This document shows, one piece after another, positions 46,932 through 58,255 of a stretch of 64,000 nt of DNA. The notes beneath the pieces were generated by a model. It ran no database searches and was not told the DNA's origin. It saw nothing but the letters and a program-made list of their open reading frames with translations. Source of the DNA: Thiocapsa imhoffii (GTDB taxonomy: Bacteria > Pseudomonadota > Gammaproteobacteria > Chromatiales > Chromatiaceae); contig NZ_NRSD01000004.1 in NCBI RefSeq assembly GCF_016583985.1, forward strand, positions 124,001 through 188,000. Reading direction: 5' to 3'. The stretch's first letter is position 1; each line of letters starts with the position of its first letter. The translations under genes and the position numbers were made by a program.

Positions 46932-46968
46932 CAACCACGCCGGGGTCTCACGGACCCCGGCGTGGTTG
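46932..46968 (+). repeat. 16-pair GC hairpin between gcvH and gcvPA
   Basis: CAACCACGCCGGGGTC (46932-46947) and its exact complement GACCCCGGCGTGGTTG (46953-46968) flank a 5-base loop, TCACG. It lies about 95 bases after gcvH and 66 before gcvPA. Without a T-tract it may attenuate or process the gcv transcript between the T/H and P genes. Confidence 0.75.
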
Positions 46969-47034
46969 TCGACACTCAGCCCCGTTGACTTGTGACCAAC
47001 CGCACGCGGCGCGTGCCGAATCCGGAAGCCCTCC

Positions 47035-48402
47035 ATGCCGTTCGTACCTCACACGCAAGACGACATCGCCGCGATGCTCGCGGCGATCGGTGTTGAATCG
47101 ATCGATGCGCTCTTTGACGAAATCCCGGAGGCGTTGCGCATCGGCACGCTCGCGGCGGTGCCCGCGGGGCTCGCCGAGATGGAGATCAGTCGTCTGATGC
47201 AGGCGCGCGCGCGTGCCGACGGTGAACCACTGTGCTTCATCGGCGCCGGGGCCTACGACCATCACATCCCCGCGGCGGTGTGGCAGATCACCTCGCGTGG
47301 AGAGTTCTACAGCGCCTACACGCCCTATCAGGCCGAAGCCAGTCAGGGCACCCTGCAATTGCTCTACGAATTCCAGTCCATGATGACGGCCTTGACCGGG
47401 TTGGATGTGTCCAACGCCTCGCTGTACGACGGGGCCTCAGGGCTTGCCGAGGCCGTCTTGATGGCCGTTCGCGCCAACCGCAAGGTGCGCTCGGACAAGG
47501 TCTTGGTGCCGCGGAACCTGCATCCGGCCTATCGTCGCACGCTCCAGAGCATCGTGACGCCGCAAGGCATCGAATTGGTGGATATCCCCTACGACGAGGA
47601 GGGTGGACACATCAGTCTGGAGGCCCTCAACGCCCTTGAGTCGCAGGGTCCTTTCGCGGCACTGGTGATCAATCAACCGAATTTCTTTGGCGTCCTCGAG
47701 GAGGTCGATGACCTGACCGATTGGGCGCAGGCCCGCGAGGCCCTGGTCATCGGGGTAGTCAATCCGATCGCTTTGGCCGTGCTCTCCCCCCCCGGCGACT
47801 GGGGTAGCCAGGGCGCCGACATCGCCTGCGGTGAGGCTCAGCCACTCGGCATGCCGCTCTCCTCGGGCGGCCCCTATGCCGGTTTTCTCTGCTGCCGCCA
47901 GGCGTTCGTGCGCCAGCTGCCCGGCCGGATCGTTGGCCGGACGGTCGATCTCGATGGCAAACCGGGCTTCACCCTGACACTCCAGGCGCGCGAACAACAC
48001 ATTCGGCGCAACAAGGCGACGTCCAACATCTGCACCAATCAAGGCCTCCTGGTCACCGCCGCGACCATCCATACCGCCCTGCTCGGCCCCGAGGGGCTCG
48101 AGCGGGTTGCCGCCGCCTGCCATGCCAACAGCCAACGTCTCGGTACACTGCTCTGTGAGATCCCGGGTGTCGAGCCCAGATTCAACCGGCCCAGTTTTCA
48201 CGAACAGGCCTTGCGCATGCCGGCCCCGACAGCGGAGCTGCTGCGCGCGCTGGCCGCGCAGCAGATCCTTGGCGGCTGCGATCTCGGGCTGGATTATCCG
48301 GAACTCGACCCCGCGTTGCTCGTCTGTGCCACCGAGGTGCGAACCGAGGAGGACATGCAGACCTACGCGAGCACCCTCGCGCGCGTGCTCGCCCACGCCT
48401 AG
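47035..48402 (+). CDS. gcvPA: Glycine dehydrogenase (decarboxylating) subunit 1
   Basis: N-terminal half of the split P protein, which with GcvPB decarboxylates glycine using pyridoxal phosphate. The 455-residue protein has [59 protein letters not shown], the [20 protein letters not shown] region and [15 protein letters not shown] near the end. GGAAG lies upstream of the ATG. It is separated from gcvPB by tpx. Confidence 0.96.
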   Translation: MPFVPHTQDDIAAMLAAIGVESIDALFDEIPEALRIGTLAAVPAGLAEMEISRLMQARARADGEPLCFIGAGAYDHHIPAAVWQITSRGEFYSAYTPYQAEASQGTLQLLYEFQSMMTALTGLDVSNASLYDGASGLAEAVLMAVRANRKVRSDKVLVPRNLHPAYRRTLQSIVTPQGIELVDIPYDEEGGHISLEALNALESQGPFAALVINQPNFFGVLEEVDDLTDWAQAREALVIGVVNPIALAVLSPPGDWGSQGADIACGEAQPLGMPLSSGGPYAGFLCCRQAFVRQLPGRIVGRTVDLDGKPGFTLTLQAREQHIRRNKATSNICTNQGLLVTAATIHTALLGPEGLERVAAACHANSQRLGTLLCEIPGVEPRFNRPSFHEQALRMPAPTAELLRALAAQQILGGCDLGLDYPELDPALLVCATEVRTEEDMQTYASTLARVLAHA

Positions 48403-48569
48403 TCATCCGCCGCCGGCACCATCAATACCCGCGCCCCCAGGCGTGGACCTAGCCCCTGGAGACGACCCGGCCAGGCGCCGACCCGGCGGGTGAGGCAACG
48501 GCTGAACAGGTTCGAGACGAATAGGGCACAATCATCCCCCCACCCCACCACGACAAGAGGTCAAGGCTC

Positions 48570-49067
48570 ATGGCACAAACCGCACTGCAAGGCAATCCGG
48601 TTCGACTCGCTGGCGAACTGCCGGCAATCGGCGATCCCGCTCCGGACTTCAAGCTGGTTGACAAGGATCTTGGTGATCGTTCACTGGCTGATTTCGCCGG
48701 CAAGAAGAAGCTGCTGAATATCGTTCCGAGCCTCGATACGCCGGTCTGCGCAACCTCGACGAGACGCTTCAACACCGCCATGGCCGACAAAACGGATGCG
48801 GTCGCCCTGGTGATCTCGGCGGATCTGCCGTTTGCCATGGGACGCTTCTGTGGCGCCGAGGGCATCGAGAACGTCATCGCCCTATCGATGATGCGGTCGC
48901 GCAACTTCGCCAAGGACTATGGGGTGCTGATCGAGGACGGCCCCCTCGCGGGCATCACCGCGCGCGCCGTCATCGTCATGGATGCCGAGAATCGCGTCAT
49001 CCATGTCGAACTGGTCCCCGAGATCACGCAGGAACCGGATTACGACGCGGCCTTGGCCGCGCTCTGA
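48570..49067 (+). CDS. tpx: Thiol peroxidase
   Basis: A thioredoxin-dependent peroxiredoxin that reduces hydrogen and lipid peroxides. The 165-residue protein has the peroxidatic cysteine in [16 protein letters not shown] (about C60), the resolving cysteine in GRFCGAEGI (about C94) and the Tpx-specific [10 protein letters not shown] context. The ribosome-binding site AGAGGTCAAGG precedes the ATG. It lies between the two P-protein genes of the glycine cleavage operon, which is unusual, and probably shares the transcript. Confidence 0.94.
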   Translation: MAQTALQGNPVRLAGELPAIGDPAPDFKLVDKDLGDRSLADFAGKKKLLNIVPSLDTPVCATSTRRFNTAMADKTDAVALVISADLPFAMGRFCGAEGIENVIALSMMRSRNFAKDYGVLIEDGPLAGITARAVIVMDAENRVIHVELVPEITQEPDYDAALAAL

Positions 49068-49221
49068 GTGACCCACGGGCGCGGGCCGTGGCATCCGGGA
49101 TCGACCAGCCCTGCAGGGGTCGAGTGGACCCGCGCCAGCCCTGCCCACAGTCACCCCTCGAGCCGAGTCCGTGCGGTCGCCACGCGCGCGCGGACTCGGA
49201 GCAACGACGCAGGCCATCATC

Positions 49222-50673
49222 ATGTTGATTCAAGAAGGTTCCAAGCCAGGGCGCCGCGCCACCGCACAGGCCCCACTGACGCGCCATGCGCTCGACGACC
49301 TGCCTGTGGCGCTCCGGCGCCGCGCGCGAGCAGCGCTTCCGGAAGTGTCCGAACTTCAAGCCGTGCGGCATTACACACGCCTGTCACAGCAGAACTTTTC
49401 GATCGACACCCACATGTATCCGCTCGGTTCCTGCACCATGAAGTACAATCCGCGCGCCTGCCATAGCTTGGCCATGCTGCCGGGTTTTCTCGCGCGGCAT
49501 CCGCTCGCACCCGCGTCGCATAGCCAAGGCTTCCTCGCCTGTCTGTTCGAGTTGCAAGACATCCTCAAGGAGGTGACCGGGATGCACGCGGTCTCCCTGG
49601 CTCCCGCCGCGGGCGCACAGGGCGAACTCGCTGGCGTGGCCATGATTCGCGCCTATCACCGGGCCCGCAAGGATCTGGCACGCACCGAGATTCTGGTTCC
49701 AGACGCGGCGCATGGCACCAATCCAGCATCGGCGGTCATGTGTGGGTTCCAGGTCCGCGAAATTCCCACCGGGAGCGACGGTGACGTCGACATCGACGCC
49801 CTCACCCGTGCCGTGGGACCCCAGACGGCGGGGATCATGCTCACCAATCCAAGCACGGTCGGCGTCTTCGATCGCAATATTCAGCGGATCGCCGCGGAGG
49901 TTCATCGCGCGGGCGGTCTGCTCTACTACGACGGCGCGAATCTCAATGCCATTCTCGGCAAGGTGCGCCCCGGCGACATGGGTTTTGACGTGATCCACAT
50001 GAACCTGCACAAGACCTTCTCGACTCCCCATGGCGGGGGTGGACCGGGCGCCGGCCCGGTGGGGGTCTCGGCCCGGCTCGAACCCTATCTGCCCGTCCCG
50101 CTGGTCACCCGGGAGGGGGCCCATTACCGCTGGCTCACCGAGGCCGACCGCCCCGAGAGCATCGGCCGGCTCACCGCCTTCGGTGGCAACATGGGCATTT
50201 TGTTACGGGCGTATGTCTATGCCCGCCTGCTCGGGCGCGAGGGCATGCGGCGCGTCGCCGAGTTCGCCACCTTGAATGCGAACTACCTCATGACACAGCT
50301 ACGGGCCGCCGGCTTCAATGCGGCCTATCCGCAACGGCGCGCCAGTCATGAGTTCATCATCACGCTCAAGACGGAAGCGAAGGAATTCGGCGTCAACGCG
50401 ATGGACTTCGCCAAGCGTCTCCTGGATTATGGCTACCATGCGCCCACCACCTATTTTCCGCTGTTGGTCCCGGAATGTCTGTTGATCGAGCCGACCGAGA
50501 GCGAGAGCAAGGAGGATCTCGACGGCTTCGTCGCTGCCATGATCGCGATCCGCGACGAGGCCCGCACCAACCCTGAACTCGTCAAAACGGCACCGCATCG
50601 CATGCCGGTCCGCCGTCTCGATGATGTTCGCGCCGCACGCCAACTGGACCTGGCCTGGTCGCCCCAAGCCTAA
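49222..50673 (+). CDS. gcvPB: Glycine dehydrogenase (decarboxylating) subunit 2
   Basis: Catalytic half of the split P protein. The pyridoxal-phosphate lysine is K264 in [17 protein letters not shown]. Other signatures are [53 protein letters not shown] and [20 protein letters not shown]. The 483-residue start at 49222 ([12 protein letters not shown]) is the family N terminus. It is followed after 15 bases by dgkA. Confidence 0.96.
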   Translation: MLIQEGSKPGRRATAQAPLTRHALDDLPVALRRRARAALPEVSELQAVRHYTRLSQQNFSIDTHMYPLGSCTMKYNPRACHSLAMLPGFLARHPLAPASHSQGFLACLFELQDILKEVTGMHAVSLAPAAGAQGELAGVAMIRAYHRARKDLARTEILVPDAAHGTNPASAVMCGFQVREIPTGSDGDVDIDALTRAVGPQTAGIMLTNPSTVGVFDRNIQRIAAEVHRAGGLLYYDGANLNAILGKVRPGDMGFDVIHMNLHKTFSTPHGGGGPGAGPVGVSARLEPYLPVPLVTREGAHYRWLTEADRPESIGRLTAFGGNMGILLRAYVYARLLGREGMRRVAEFATLNANYLMTQLRAAGFNAAYPQRRASHEFIITLKTEAKEFGVNAMDFAKRLLDYGYHAPTTYFPLLVPECLLIEPTESESKEDLDGFVAAMIAIRDEARTNPELVKTAPHRMPVRRLDDVRAARQLDLAWSPQA

Positions 50674-50688
50674 GAATCGGACGCGAAG

Positions 50689-51060
50689 ATGCCAAAACCA
50701 AAGTCCAAGGGTCTGCGCCGGGTGGTCTATGCCTTCGGTTACTCGATGAAGGGCTTCAAAGTTTGCTTTGAGCTCGAAGAGGCCTTCCGGCAGGAGATCT
50801 TTCTACTGATTCCACTGATCCCGCTTGGCCTCTGGCTCGGCGAAACCCCGGTTGAGCGTGCCTTGCTGGTCGGCAGCCTGTTGATCGTGCCCATCGTCGA
50901 GTTGCTGAACTCGGCGATCGAGGCCAATGTCGACCGCGTTGGCATGGAGCGCAACGAACTCTCGGCACGCGCGAAGGACATTGCATCCGCGGCCGTATTC
51001 TCTAGCATTGTCTTTACAATCGTGATCTGGACCCTGATCTTGTTTCCAAGAATGTTCTAA
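50689..51060 (+). CDS. dgkA: Diacylglycerol kinase
   Basis: A small inner-membrane kinase that recycles diacylglycerol to phosphatidic acid. The 123-residue protein has three helices (EIFLLIPLIPLGLWLG; ALLVGSLLIVPIVELLN; AAVFSSIVFTIVIWTLILF) and the active-site signatures EEAFRQE and ELLNSAIEANVDRVG. It sits 15 bases after gcvPB and is likely the last gene of that operon. Confidence 0.93.
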   Translation: MPKPKSKGLRRVVYAFGYSMKGFKVCFELEEAFRQEIFLLIPLIPLGLWLGETPVERALLVGSLLIVPIVELLNSAIEANVDRVGMERNELSARAKDIASAAVFSSIVFTIVIWTLILFPRMF

Positions 51061-51158
51061 GGCGACGCGACCGGACAGGCCTCATCGACCAAACGCACCC
51101 TGTTGGGTCTCGGTGATGACACCCAACTCAGCGGCATGATCAAGACAACAATCGAAAC

Positions 51159-51710
51159 ATGACGATGGATAGTTTTCGCGGGACGACGATTCTCTCGGTA
51201 CGCCGTGCCGGCAAGGTCGTGATCGGCGGCGACGGCCAGGTCTCACTCGGCCCGACCGTGATGAAAGGCAATGCGCGCAAGGTTCGACGCCTGTTCAAGG
51301 GTCGTGTCCTGGCCGGTTTCGCCGGGGCTACGGCGGATGCCTTCACCCTGTTCGAGCGCTTCGAGGCCAAACTCGAGAAACATCAAGGCCACCTGACGCG
51401 TTCCGCGGTCGAATTGGCCAAGGACTGGCGCACCGACCGCATGCTGCGGCGGCTCGAGGCGCTGCTGTGCATCGCCGATGCCGAGACTTCCCTCATGATC
51501 TCCGGCACCGGTGATGTCGTGGAGCCCGAGCATGATCTGATGGCGATCGGCTCTGGCGGGGCCTTCGCTCAGGCCGCGGCGCGTGCGCTGCTCGAAAACA
51601 CCGACCTCGGCGCCCGCGAGATCGTGGAGAGAGGCTTGAACATCGCCGCGGATATTTGTATCTACACCAATCACAATCTGGTGCTCGAGGAACTCGATGC
51701 GGTCGTCTAG
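51159..51710 (+). CDS. hslV: HslV peptidase subunit of the HslUV protease
   Basis: The N-terminal-threonine peptidase of the ClpQY (HslUV) protease. The precursor is MTMDSFRG followed by the mature N terminus [20 protein letters not shown], whose first threonine is the nucleophile. [20 protein letters not shown] and [20 protein letters not shown] are family signatures. 183 residues is the usual length. An in-frame ATG at 51165 is the alternative start. hslU follows after 170 bases. Confidence 0.95.
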   Translation: MTMDSFRGTTILSVRRAGKVVIGGDGQVSLGPTVMKGNARKVRRLFKGRVLAGFAGATADAFTLFERFEAKLEKHQGHLTRSAVELAKDWRTDRMLRRLEALLCIADAETSLMISGTGDVVEPEHDLMAIGSGGAFAQAAARALLENTDLGAREIVERGLNIAADICIYTNHNLVLEELDAVV

Positions 51711-51880
51711 TCTGACCCCGGGTCCGAGCGCCCCGGTGCCTATCGGCATGACCGCCCCGACCTCGCCCGGTCATCCAGGCACCAGCAGTGACTGCGCGAT
51801 CACCACGGCCCCGAGCGCTCACACTCAATCAGAATTTCACCGGCTGCCCCCCAGGGTCGCTCATTCGAGGGACTGACTCG

Positions 51881-53212
51881 ATGTCGGAAATCACCCCACA
51901 ACGTATCGTCTCGGAACTCGACAAACACATCGTCGGGCAGGACGAAGCCAAACGCGCGGTCGCCATCGCCCTGCGCAACCGCTGGCGTCGCGCCCAGATC
52001 GCGGAACCCCTGCGCTCTGAGATCACCCCGAAGAACATCCTGATGATTGGTCCGACGGGCGTGGGCAAGACCGAGATCGCCAGACGCTTGGCCCGCCTCG
52101 CCGATGCGCCCTTCATCAAGGTCGAGGCAACCAAGTTCACCGAGGTTGGCTATGTTGGTCGTGATGTCGAGTCGATCATTCGGGATCTTGCCGATGTTGG
52201 CGTCAAACTCGCGCGCGAGCAGGAGATGAGTAAACTCGCCGGGCAAGCCGAATCCGCCGCCGAGGAGCGCATCCTCGACGCCTTGTTGCCACCGCCCACC
52301 AATTTCGAGGAGGAGAGTCGCTCCACGGTGGGCACCGCGACCCGTGAGAAATTCCGCACCAGGCTCCGGGCGGGTGAACTCGACGATCGTGAGATCGAGG
52401 TTCAGGTGTCCGCCTCACCGCTCGGGGTCGAGATCATGGCGCCTCCTGGCATGGAGGAGATGACCAACCAGTTGCAGGGTCTCTTCCAGAACCTGGGTCA
52501 AGGACGGATGAAGCGTCGCAAGCTGCGCATTCGCGACGCCCGCAAACTGCTGCAGGATGAGGAGGCGGCCAAGCGGGTGAATGACGAAGAGCTGAAATTG
52601 CGCGCCATCGATAATGTCGAACAAAACGGCATCGTCTTTCTGGACGAACTCGACAAGGTCACCAAGCGCGGCGAGGGCATGGGCGGCGCCGATGTTTCGC
52701 GCGAGGGCGTGCAGCGCGACCTCTTGCCCTTAGTCGAGGGCAGTACCGTGTCGACCAAGCACGGTGCCGTGCGAACCGATCACATTCTCTTCATCGCCTC
52801 GGGTGCCTTTCACCTCTCCAAGCCCTCGGATCTGATCCCGGAATTGCAGGGCCGTCTCCCCATTCGGGTCGAACTCAAGGCACTCAGCACGGAAGATTTC
52901 GTGCGGATTTTGACCGAGCCAGACGCCTCCCTCACGGATCAGTACCGCGCTCTCCTGGCCACCGAAGGTGTCAATCTGGAGTTCACCGAGGACGGCATCC
53001 GACGGATCGCGGAGATTGCCTGGCAGGTCAACGAGCGCACCGAGAACATTGGCGCACGGCGTCTCCATACGGTGCTCGAACGGTTGTTGGAGGATGTTTC
53101 CTACAATGCGTCCGAGCTCGCTCGAGTGACGGTGACCATCAACGCCGGTTACGTCGACCAAAATCTCTCGGGGCTCGCCGCCGACGAGGATCTCTCCCGC
53201 TACATCCTCTAA
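51881..53212 (+). CDS. hslU: HslU ATPase subunit of the HslUV protease
   Basis: AAA+ unfoldase that feeds substrates to HslV. The 443-residue protein begins [20 protein letters not shown], with Walker A GPTGVGKT at residues 57-64, pore-loop/I-domain region (about 110-240), Walker [11 protein letters not shown] and the C-terminal end [10 protein letters not shown], the docking tail for HslV. GAGGGA precedes the ATG at 51881; a longer frame upstream is not conserved. Confidence 0.97.
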   Translation: MSEITPQRIVSELDKHIVGQDEAKRAVAIALRNRWRRAQIAEPLRSEITPKNILMIGPTGVGKTEIARRLARLADAPFIKVEATKFTEVGYVGRDVESIIRDLADVGVKLAREQEMSKLAGQAESAAEERILDALLPPPTNFEEESRSTVGTATREKFRTRLRAGELDDREIEVQVSASPLGVEIMAPPGMEEMTNQLQGLFQNLGQGRMKRRKLRIRDARKLLQDEEAAKRVNDEELKLRAIDNVEQNGIVFLDELDKVTKRGEGMGGADVSREGVQRDLLPLVEGSTVSTKHGAVRTDHILFIASGAFHLSKPSDLIPELQGRLPIRVELKALSTEDFVRILTEPDASLTDQYRALLATEGVNLEFTEDGIRRIAEIAWQVNERTENIGARRLHTVLERLLEDVSYNASELARVTVTINAGYVDQNLSGLAADEDLSRYIL

Positions 53213-53265
53213 CCCAAGACCCAACCTGTACGCCGGAGCCTGCCGCGCCGGCGCCGGAGACACTC

Positions 53266-53628
53266 ATGCCCACGCCCACTGAACTCAATCTACACCAGCA
53301 GTCGCGAATCCTCGAGATCACCTTCGAGGACGGCACCCAGTTCAATCTTCCGTGTGAATACCTGCGCGTCTACTCCCCATCCGCCGAGGTCCAAGGCCAC
53401 GGCCCCGGGCAGCGCGTGCTGCAACTCGGAAAGGAGGATGTCGGGATCGATCGGATCGAGCCGGTTGGGAATTATGCCATCTGTTTGCACTTCGACGACC
53501 AGCACAACACCGGTATCTATTCCTGGGAGTATCTCTATAAACTGGGATTGGAACAGGAACAACTGTGGGCCGAGTATCTCCAGGAACTCGAGAAAGCGGG
53601 ACAGAAGCGTCAGGTTCGCCCCTCCTGA
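53266..53628 (+). CDS. DUF971 domain protein
   Basis: A 120-residue protein of the DUF971 family (gamma-butyrobetaine hydroxylase N-terminal-like domain). The fold may bind iron or iron-sulfur clusters, but the function is not established. Visible signature: ITFEDGTQFNLPCEYLRVYS, the VGNYAICLHFDDQHNTGIYS core and SWEYLYKLG. This gene commonly sits between hslU and ubiE in gammaproteobacteria, as here. Confidence 0.9.
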   Translation: MPTPTELNLHQQSRILEITFEDGTQFNLPCEYLRVYSPSAEVQGHGPGQRVLQLGKEDVGIDRIEPVGNYAICLHFDDQHNTGIYSWEYLYKLGLEQEQLWAEYLQELEKAGQKRQVRPS

Positions 53629-53900
53629 GGACGCGGTCGGTCCTTGGGGCACACCCTCTCCGCTGACCGGATCGCCAACCGGCGGTTACGGCCGTGCGCG
53701 GTATGCCCGAGCGATGCGGATGACCTCACTCGCACCTTGCCCCGAATCACCCGCCACGCGTCTCGATCGAACCCATCGGCGGCCTCGGGCGACTCTCGAT
53801 CTGGCAATCGGGTGGCGAGGTCGCGGCTCGCTTTGTTGTAGACTGATGCGCCATTCAGGTGGCCCGTGGGCCGCGCGCGTTTCGATAGCAGGGACTCAGC

Positions 53901-54650
53901 ATGTCCGATGACAAGACAACCCATTTCGGTTATGAACAGGTTCCCGTCTCGGAGAAGGCGAAGCGCGTGCGCGCGGTCTTCGATTCGGTCGCCTCCCGCT
54001 ACGACCTCATGAACGATCTGATGTCGCTTGGCATTCATCGTCTCTGGAAGCGTCACACCATCGCGCTGTCCGGCGTGCGCCGTGGCCAGCGGGTGCTGGA
54101 CTTGGCCTCCGGGACCGGTGATCTGGCCGAACGCTTCTCCGGCATCGTGGGCGCCTCGGGACTGGTGGTCATGTCCGATATCAATGCCTCCATGCTGGGC
54201 GAGGGGCGCGAGCGCATGATCGACCGTGGGCGGGTCGGCAATCTGCGCTTCGCCCTCATCAATGCCGAGGCATTACCCTTTCCCTCCGAGGTTTTCGACT
54301 GCGTCACCATCGGCTTCGGACTGCGCAATGTGACGGACAAGCAAGCCGCGCTCGAGGAGATGCAGCGCGTCCTGCGTCCTGGCGGGCGCGCACTGATCCT
54401 GGAGTTCTCGCACCCGGTCAACCGCCCACTGAGTCGCGCCTACGATCTCTATTCCTTCTCGGTGCTACCCGCGCTCGGGCGGCTCGTGGCGCAGGACCCA
54501 GACAGCTATCGCTATCTCGCCGAATCGATCCGCATGCATCCGGACCAGGACACGCTGCGCGCCATGATGGAGGTGGCTGGCTTCGAACGTTGCGATTATT
54601 TCAACCACAGCGGCGGCATCGTCGCAATCCATCGAGGGTATAAGCTGTGA
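53901..54650 (+). CDS. ubiE: Ubiquinone/menaquinone C-methyltransferase UbiE
   Basis: SAM-dependent C-methyltransferase of ubiquinone (and menaquinone) synthesis. The 249-residue protein has [38 protein letters not shown], the SAM motif [15 protein letters not shown], and [19 protein letters not shown]. The C terminus [16 protein letters not shown] is typical. The gene overlaps the start of ubiJ. Confidence 0.97.
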   Translation: MSDDKTTHFGYEQVPVSEKAKRVRAVFDSVASRYDLMNDLMSLGIHRLWKRHTIALSGVRRGQRVLDLASGTGDLAERFSGIVGASGLVVMSDINASMLGEGRERMIDRGRVGNLRFALINAEALPFPSEVFDCVTIGFGLRNVTDKQAALEEMQRVLRPGGRALILEFSHPVNRPLSRAYDLYSFSVLPALGRLVAQDPDSYRYLAESIRMHPDQDTLRAMMEVAGFERCDYFNHSGGIVAIHRGYKL

Positions 54651-55288
54651 GTGATGGTCTCAGGATCCCGGACGGCCTGCTCGCGGTCATCGAGCAGGCC
54701 CTGAATCGTTACATCGAGCTCGATCCAGAAGGCGCCGCCGCCTTCGCCGCGCTCGAGGGTCGCATCATCGCCATCGAGTTGAAGGGATTCGGCACGCGCG
54801 TGACCGTTATTCCCAGCGCACGGCGTCTGCAGTTGTTCGGTGACTATGGCGCCGAACCCGACTGTCTGATCCGCGGGACGCCACTTGGGCTCGCGCGCCT
54901 CGGGATGGCCGAGCGCAAGGAGTCGCAGATCGCGTCGGGCGAGGTCGAGATCACCGGCGACACCATGCTCGCACAGTCCTTCAGCAGTGCTCTTGCTGGA
55001 CTCGACGTCGATTGGGAGGAACAGCTTGCCCGTGTCATCGGCGATCCCTTCGCGCATCAGATCGGCAATCAGGTGCGCGCCGCCGCGCAATGGGGCCAAC
55101 AGACTGGCGAGTCCCTGACGCTGGACCTGCGGGAGTATCTTCAGGAAGAGGCGCGACTGCTGCCCACGGGTTACGAGATCACGGCCTTCCTCACCCAAGT
55201 GGATATCCTGCGCGATGATGTCGAACGCGCCGAGGCTCGGATCGAACGGCTCACGCGCCAATGGTCGGAGACCGGCAATCGGCCATGA
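54647..55288 (+). CDS. ubiJ: Ubiquinone biosynthesis accessory factor UbiJ (SCP2 domain)
   Basis: UbiJ is a lipid-binding SCP2-domain protein of the soluble Ubi complex that holds quinone intermediates. The 213-residue protein has an SCP2-like N-terminal domain ([32 protein letters not shown] [18 protein letters not shown]) and a coiled-coil end ([20 protein letters not shown]). It starts with GTG at 54647, overlapping the ubiE stop, and its stop overlaps ubiB. Confidence 0.9.
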   Translation: MSDGLRIPDGLLAVIEQALNRYIELDPEGAAAFAALEGRIIAIELKGFGTRVTVIPSARRLQLFGDYGAEPDCLIRGTPLGLARLGMAERKESQIASGEVEITGDTMLAQSFSSALAGLDVDWEEQLARVIGDPFAHQIGNQVRAAAQWGQQTGESLTLDLREYLQEEARLLPTGYEITAFLTQVDILRDDVERAEARIERLTRQWSETGNRP

Positions 55289-56946
55289 TTGGACCCCGTC
55301 AGGCGTTGCGGCTGTTCCGCATCAACTGGATTCTCCTGCGTCATGGGCTCGACGAGGTGATCCTCGCGACACACCTCTTTCGCCCACTACGCTGGGTCAT
55401 GTATATCACCCCATGGCATTGGTTCCGGCGCAACCTCCCGGCCTACCCGGTGCGGGTGCGGCTCGCGCTGGAGGACCTCGGTCCGATCTTCGTGAAGTTC
55501 GGACAAATCCTCTCGACCCGGCGTGACCTCCTGCCCGATGATCTCGCCGTTGAACTCGCGAAGTTGCAGGATCGCGTCCCCCCCTTCGACGGCGCCGAGG
55601 CCCGTGCACTGATCGAAAAGTCCTGGGGATGCTCGGTCGATGCCGTGCTCGATGAGTTCAACCCCGTCCCCCTCGCCTCCGCCTCGATCGCGCAGGTCCA
55701 TACCGGGCGCCTGAAGGATGGAACCGAGGTCGTGGTGAAGGTGTTGCGGCCCGGGATCGAACACACCATCCGGGGCGATCTCGGCCTCATGTACACCATC
55801 GCCCATCTGGCGGAACGGTACTGGAAGGATGGCCGGCGCTTGCGCCCGGTCGATGTGGTACGCGAATACGAGAAGACCATCTACGACGAACTGGATCTGC
55901 AACGGGAGGCCGCGAACGCCTCACTGCTCCGTCGCAACTGGATCCACAGCGAAATGCTCTATATCCCGGAGGTGTACTGGGACTGGACACGCCCCGGGGT
56001 GATGGTGATGGAGCGCATCTACGGCACACCCGTGAGTGATGTCGCCACCCTGAAGGCGCAGGGTGTAAGCATGCGACAGCTCGGCGAACGCGGCGTGGAG
56101 ATCTTCTTCACGCAGGTGTTTCGCGACAATTTCTTTCACGCCGACATGCACCCGGGAAACATCTTCGTCGAACCCTCCGGGCGTTATGTCTCGATCGACT
56201 TCGGCATCGTGGGAACGCTCACCACGGAGGATCAGCGCTATCTCGCCGAGAACCTCCTTGCCTTCTTCGAGCGCGACTATCGACGGGTCGCGGAGTTGCA
56301 TGTCGAATCCGGCTGGGTTCCTCCCGGGACGCGCGTCGATGAGTTCGAATCGGCCATTCGCACCGTGAGCGAACCCATCTTCGAGAAGCCCCTCGCCGAG
56401 ATCTCGTTCGGACACTTCCTGGTGCGTCTCTTCCAAACCGCCAGACGCTTCGACATGGAGATCCAACCCCAACTGGTCCTGCTCGAGAAGACTCTACTCA
56501 ATATCGAGGGGCTCGGACGCCAACTCTACCCCGAACTCGATCTCTGGACCACGGCGAAACCCTATATGGAACGCTGGATGAAGGAGCAGATCGGTGCCGT
56601 TGGGCTGTTCGAGCGGACCCGCCGGAACGTCATCTCGGTCGCCGATCAGACACCCGAGATTCCCCTAATGGCGTTTCGGATCTTGAGCACCTACGACAAG
56701 CGTCTGCGCATGGCCGAGGCCGAATCGCTGCGTGCTCAGAGTCGCGGCCGACGAACGCCGGCACGCGTGCGGGCCGATCAATCCGTGCTCGCGCTCGGCG
56801 GCGCAACCGTCTCGATCTGCGGCACGCTCATCCTACTGCTGGGACCGGGGCCCTGGCTCACGCCGACGAGCGGGATCGCACTGGTCGGAGCCTGCTATCT
56901 GTCCGGCGCGGCCCTCTTCCTCTCCGCGCTGCGCGCGAAGGCGTAG
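55285..56946 (+). CDS. ubiB: UbiB, atypical kinase/ATPase of ubiquinone synthesis
   Basis: A membrane-anchored ADCK-type atypical kinase needed for ubiquinone synthesis. The 553-residue protein has KxGQ ([16 protein letters not shown]), the alanine-rich [16 protein letters not shown] nucleotide loop, [21 protein letters not shown] and SIDFGIVG, and two C-terminal membrane helices ([38 protein letters not shown]). The ATG at 55285 overlaps the ubiJ stop. Confidence 0.96.
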   Translation: MIGPRQALRLFRINWILLRHGLDEVILATHLFRPLRWVMYITPWHWFRRNLPAYPVRVRLALEDLGPIFVKFGQILSTRRDLLPDDLAVELAKLQDRVPPFDGAEARALIEKSWGCSVDAVLDEFNPVPLASASIAQVHTGRLKDGTEVVVKVLRPGIEHTIRGDLGLMYTIAHLAERYWKDGRRLRPVDVVREYEKTIYDELDLQREAANASLLRRNWIHSEMLYIPEVYWDWTRPGVMVMERIYGTPVSDVATLKAQGVSMRQLGERGVEIFFTQVFRDNFFHADMHPGNIFVEPSGRYVSIDFGIVGTLTTEDQRYLAENLLAFFERDYRRVAELHVESGWVPPGTRVDEFESAIRTVSEPIFEKPLAEISFGHFLVRLFQTARRFDMEIQPQLVLLEKTLLNIEGLGRQLYPELDLWTTAKPYMERWMKEQIGAVGLFERTRRNVISVADQTPEIPLMAFRILSTYDKRLRMAEAESLRAQSRGRRTPARVRADQSVLALGGATVSICGTLILLLGPGPWLTPTSGIALVGACYLSGAALFLSALRAKA

Positions 56947-57004
56947 GTGCACAGAGGCGGGCTGGGTGATCCAACACAAGAGACCGCTGCGCTAGGAATC
57001 CATC

Positions 57005-57988
57005 ATGTCGATCGAACTTGGTGTCGTCATGGATCCGATCGGATCCATCAAGATCCAGAAAGACAGTACCTTCGCCATGTTGCTGGCCGCGCAACGACGG
57101 GGCTGGCCGATCTGGTACATGGAACTGGCGGATCTGTCGATGCGCGATGGTCAGGCTCTCGGCCGCATGCGCGGGCTCGAGGTCATGGATGATCCAAACG
57201 ACTGGTATCGCTGCGGCGCCGTGGTGGAGCGCCCCCTCGCCGAACTCGCGACGCTGCTGATGCGCAAGGATCCACCCTTCGACATCGAATATATCTTCGC
57301 AACCTATCTGCTCGAACAGGCTCACGCGGCCGGATGTCTGGTCGTGAACGATCCCCGCAGCCTGCGTGACGCGAACGAAAAGATCTTCACCACCCTCTTC
57401 CCGCACTGCACGCCACCGACCCTGATCACCCGTCGAGCCGAGCAGATTCGCGATTTTCATCGCGAACATCAGGATGTCATCATCAAGCCGCTCGATGGAA
57501 TGGGTGGAGCATCGGTCTTTCGGGTGCGCCCGGACGATCCCAACCTGAGCGTCATCATCGAATCCTTGACCGCGCGGGGGCAGCGCTTCTGCATGGTGCA
57601 GCGCTTCATCCCCGAGATCCGTGACGGCGACAAACGCGTCCTGATGGTCGATGGAGCGGCCATTCCCTATTGCTTGGCGCGCATCCCGGCGCCTGGCGAG
57701 ACCCGTGGCAACCTCGCCGCGGGCGCACGGGCGCGGGCACAACCCCTGAGCGAGCAGGATCACTGGATTGCCGCACAGGTCGGCCCCGAGTTGCGTGCCC
57801 GGGGCATTCTCTTCGCGGGACTCGATATCATCGGAGAGGCCCTCACCGAGATCAATGTCACCAGCCCCACCTGCATTCGCGAGATCGACGCCGCCTATGC
57901 AACCGACATCGCCGGCACCTTGCTGGATGTCATCGAACGGAAGGTCGCCAACGGCTCGCGTCGCGATGGCGGACACCAACCGCCTTGA
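57005..57988 (+). CDS. gshB: Glutathione synthetase
   Basis: GshB joins gamma-glutamylcysteine and glycine with ATP in the last step of glutathione synthesis. The 327-residue ATP-grasp protein has MDPIGSIKIQKDSTFAMLLA, the MRKDPPFDIEYIFATYLLEQ region, VIIKPLDGMGGASVFRV, and FAGLDIIGEALTEINVTSPT. It heads the conserved gshB-tonB-yqgE-ruvX-pyrR-pyrB order. Confidence 0.97.
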   Translation: MSIELGVVMDPIGSIKIQKDSTFAMLLAAQRRGWPIWYMELADLSMRDGQALGRMRGLEVMDDPNDWYRCGAVVERPLAELATLLMRKDPPFDIEYIFATYLLEQAHAAGCLVVNDPRSLRDANEKIFTTLFPHCTPPTLITRRAEQIRDFHREHQDVIIKPLDGMGGASVFRVRPDDPNLSVIIESLTARGQRFCMVQRFIPEIRDGDKRVLMVDGAAIPYCLARIPAPGETRGNLAAGARARAQPLSEQDHWIAAQVGPELRARGILFAGLDIIGEALTEINVTSPTCIREIDAAYATDIAGTLLDVIERKVANGSRRDGGHQPP

Positions 57989-58255
57989 GCCGTCCCTCGA
58001 GATTGGATCAGGGTGGCCTGCAACCAGGCCGTCCCCATCACACCGGCATCGACCGCTGCCGAGTGCGGCAACAGCGTCTCGAGTTGACCGCTCACGCCAG
58101 GCGCCTCGCCCCGCTGATGGGCCGCCGCGGCGCGCCAGATCGGAGCATGTGCGGTGGGTGCGCAAGTGCTTGGATCCGCGCGCCGGGAGACCTGGCCTGA
58201 CCATCATCCGGCGCGCCGAATGAGCGTGTCCGGCCACTCTTTCACGGAGGTGTTC

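Noticed and set aside
58021..58255. Small frames in the gshB-apbE gap
   Set aside because: Arg/Pro-rich frames on both strands without ribosome-binding sites or recognisable sequence.
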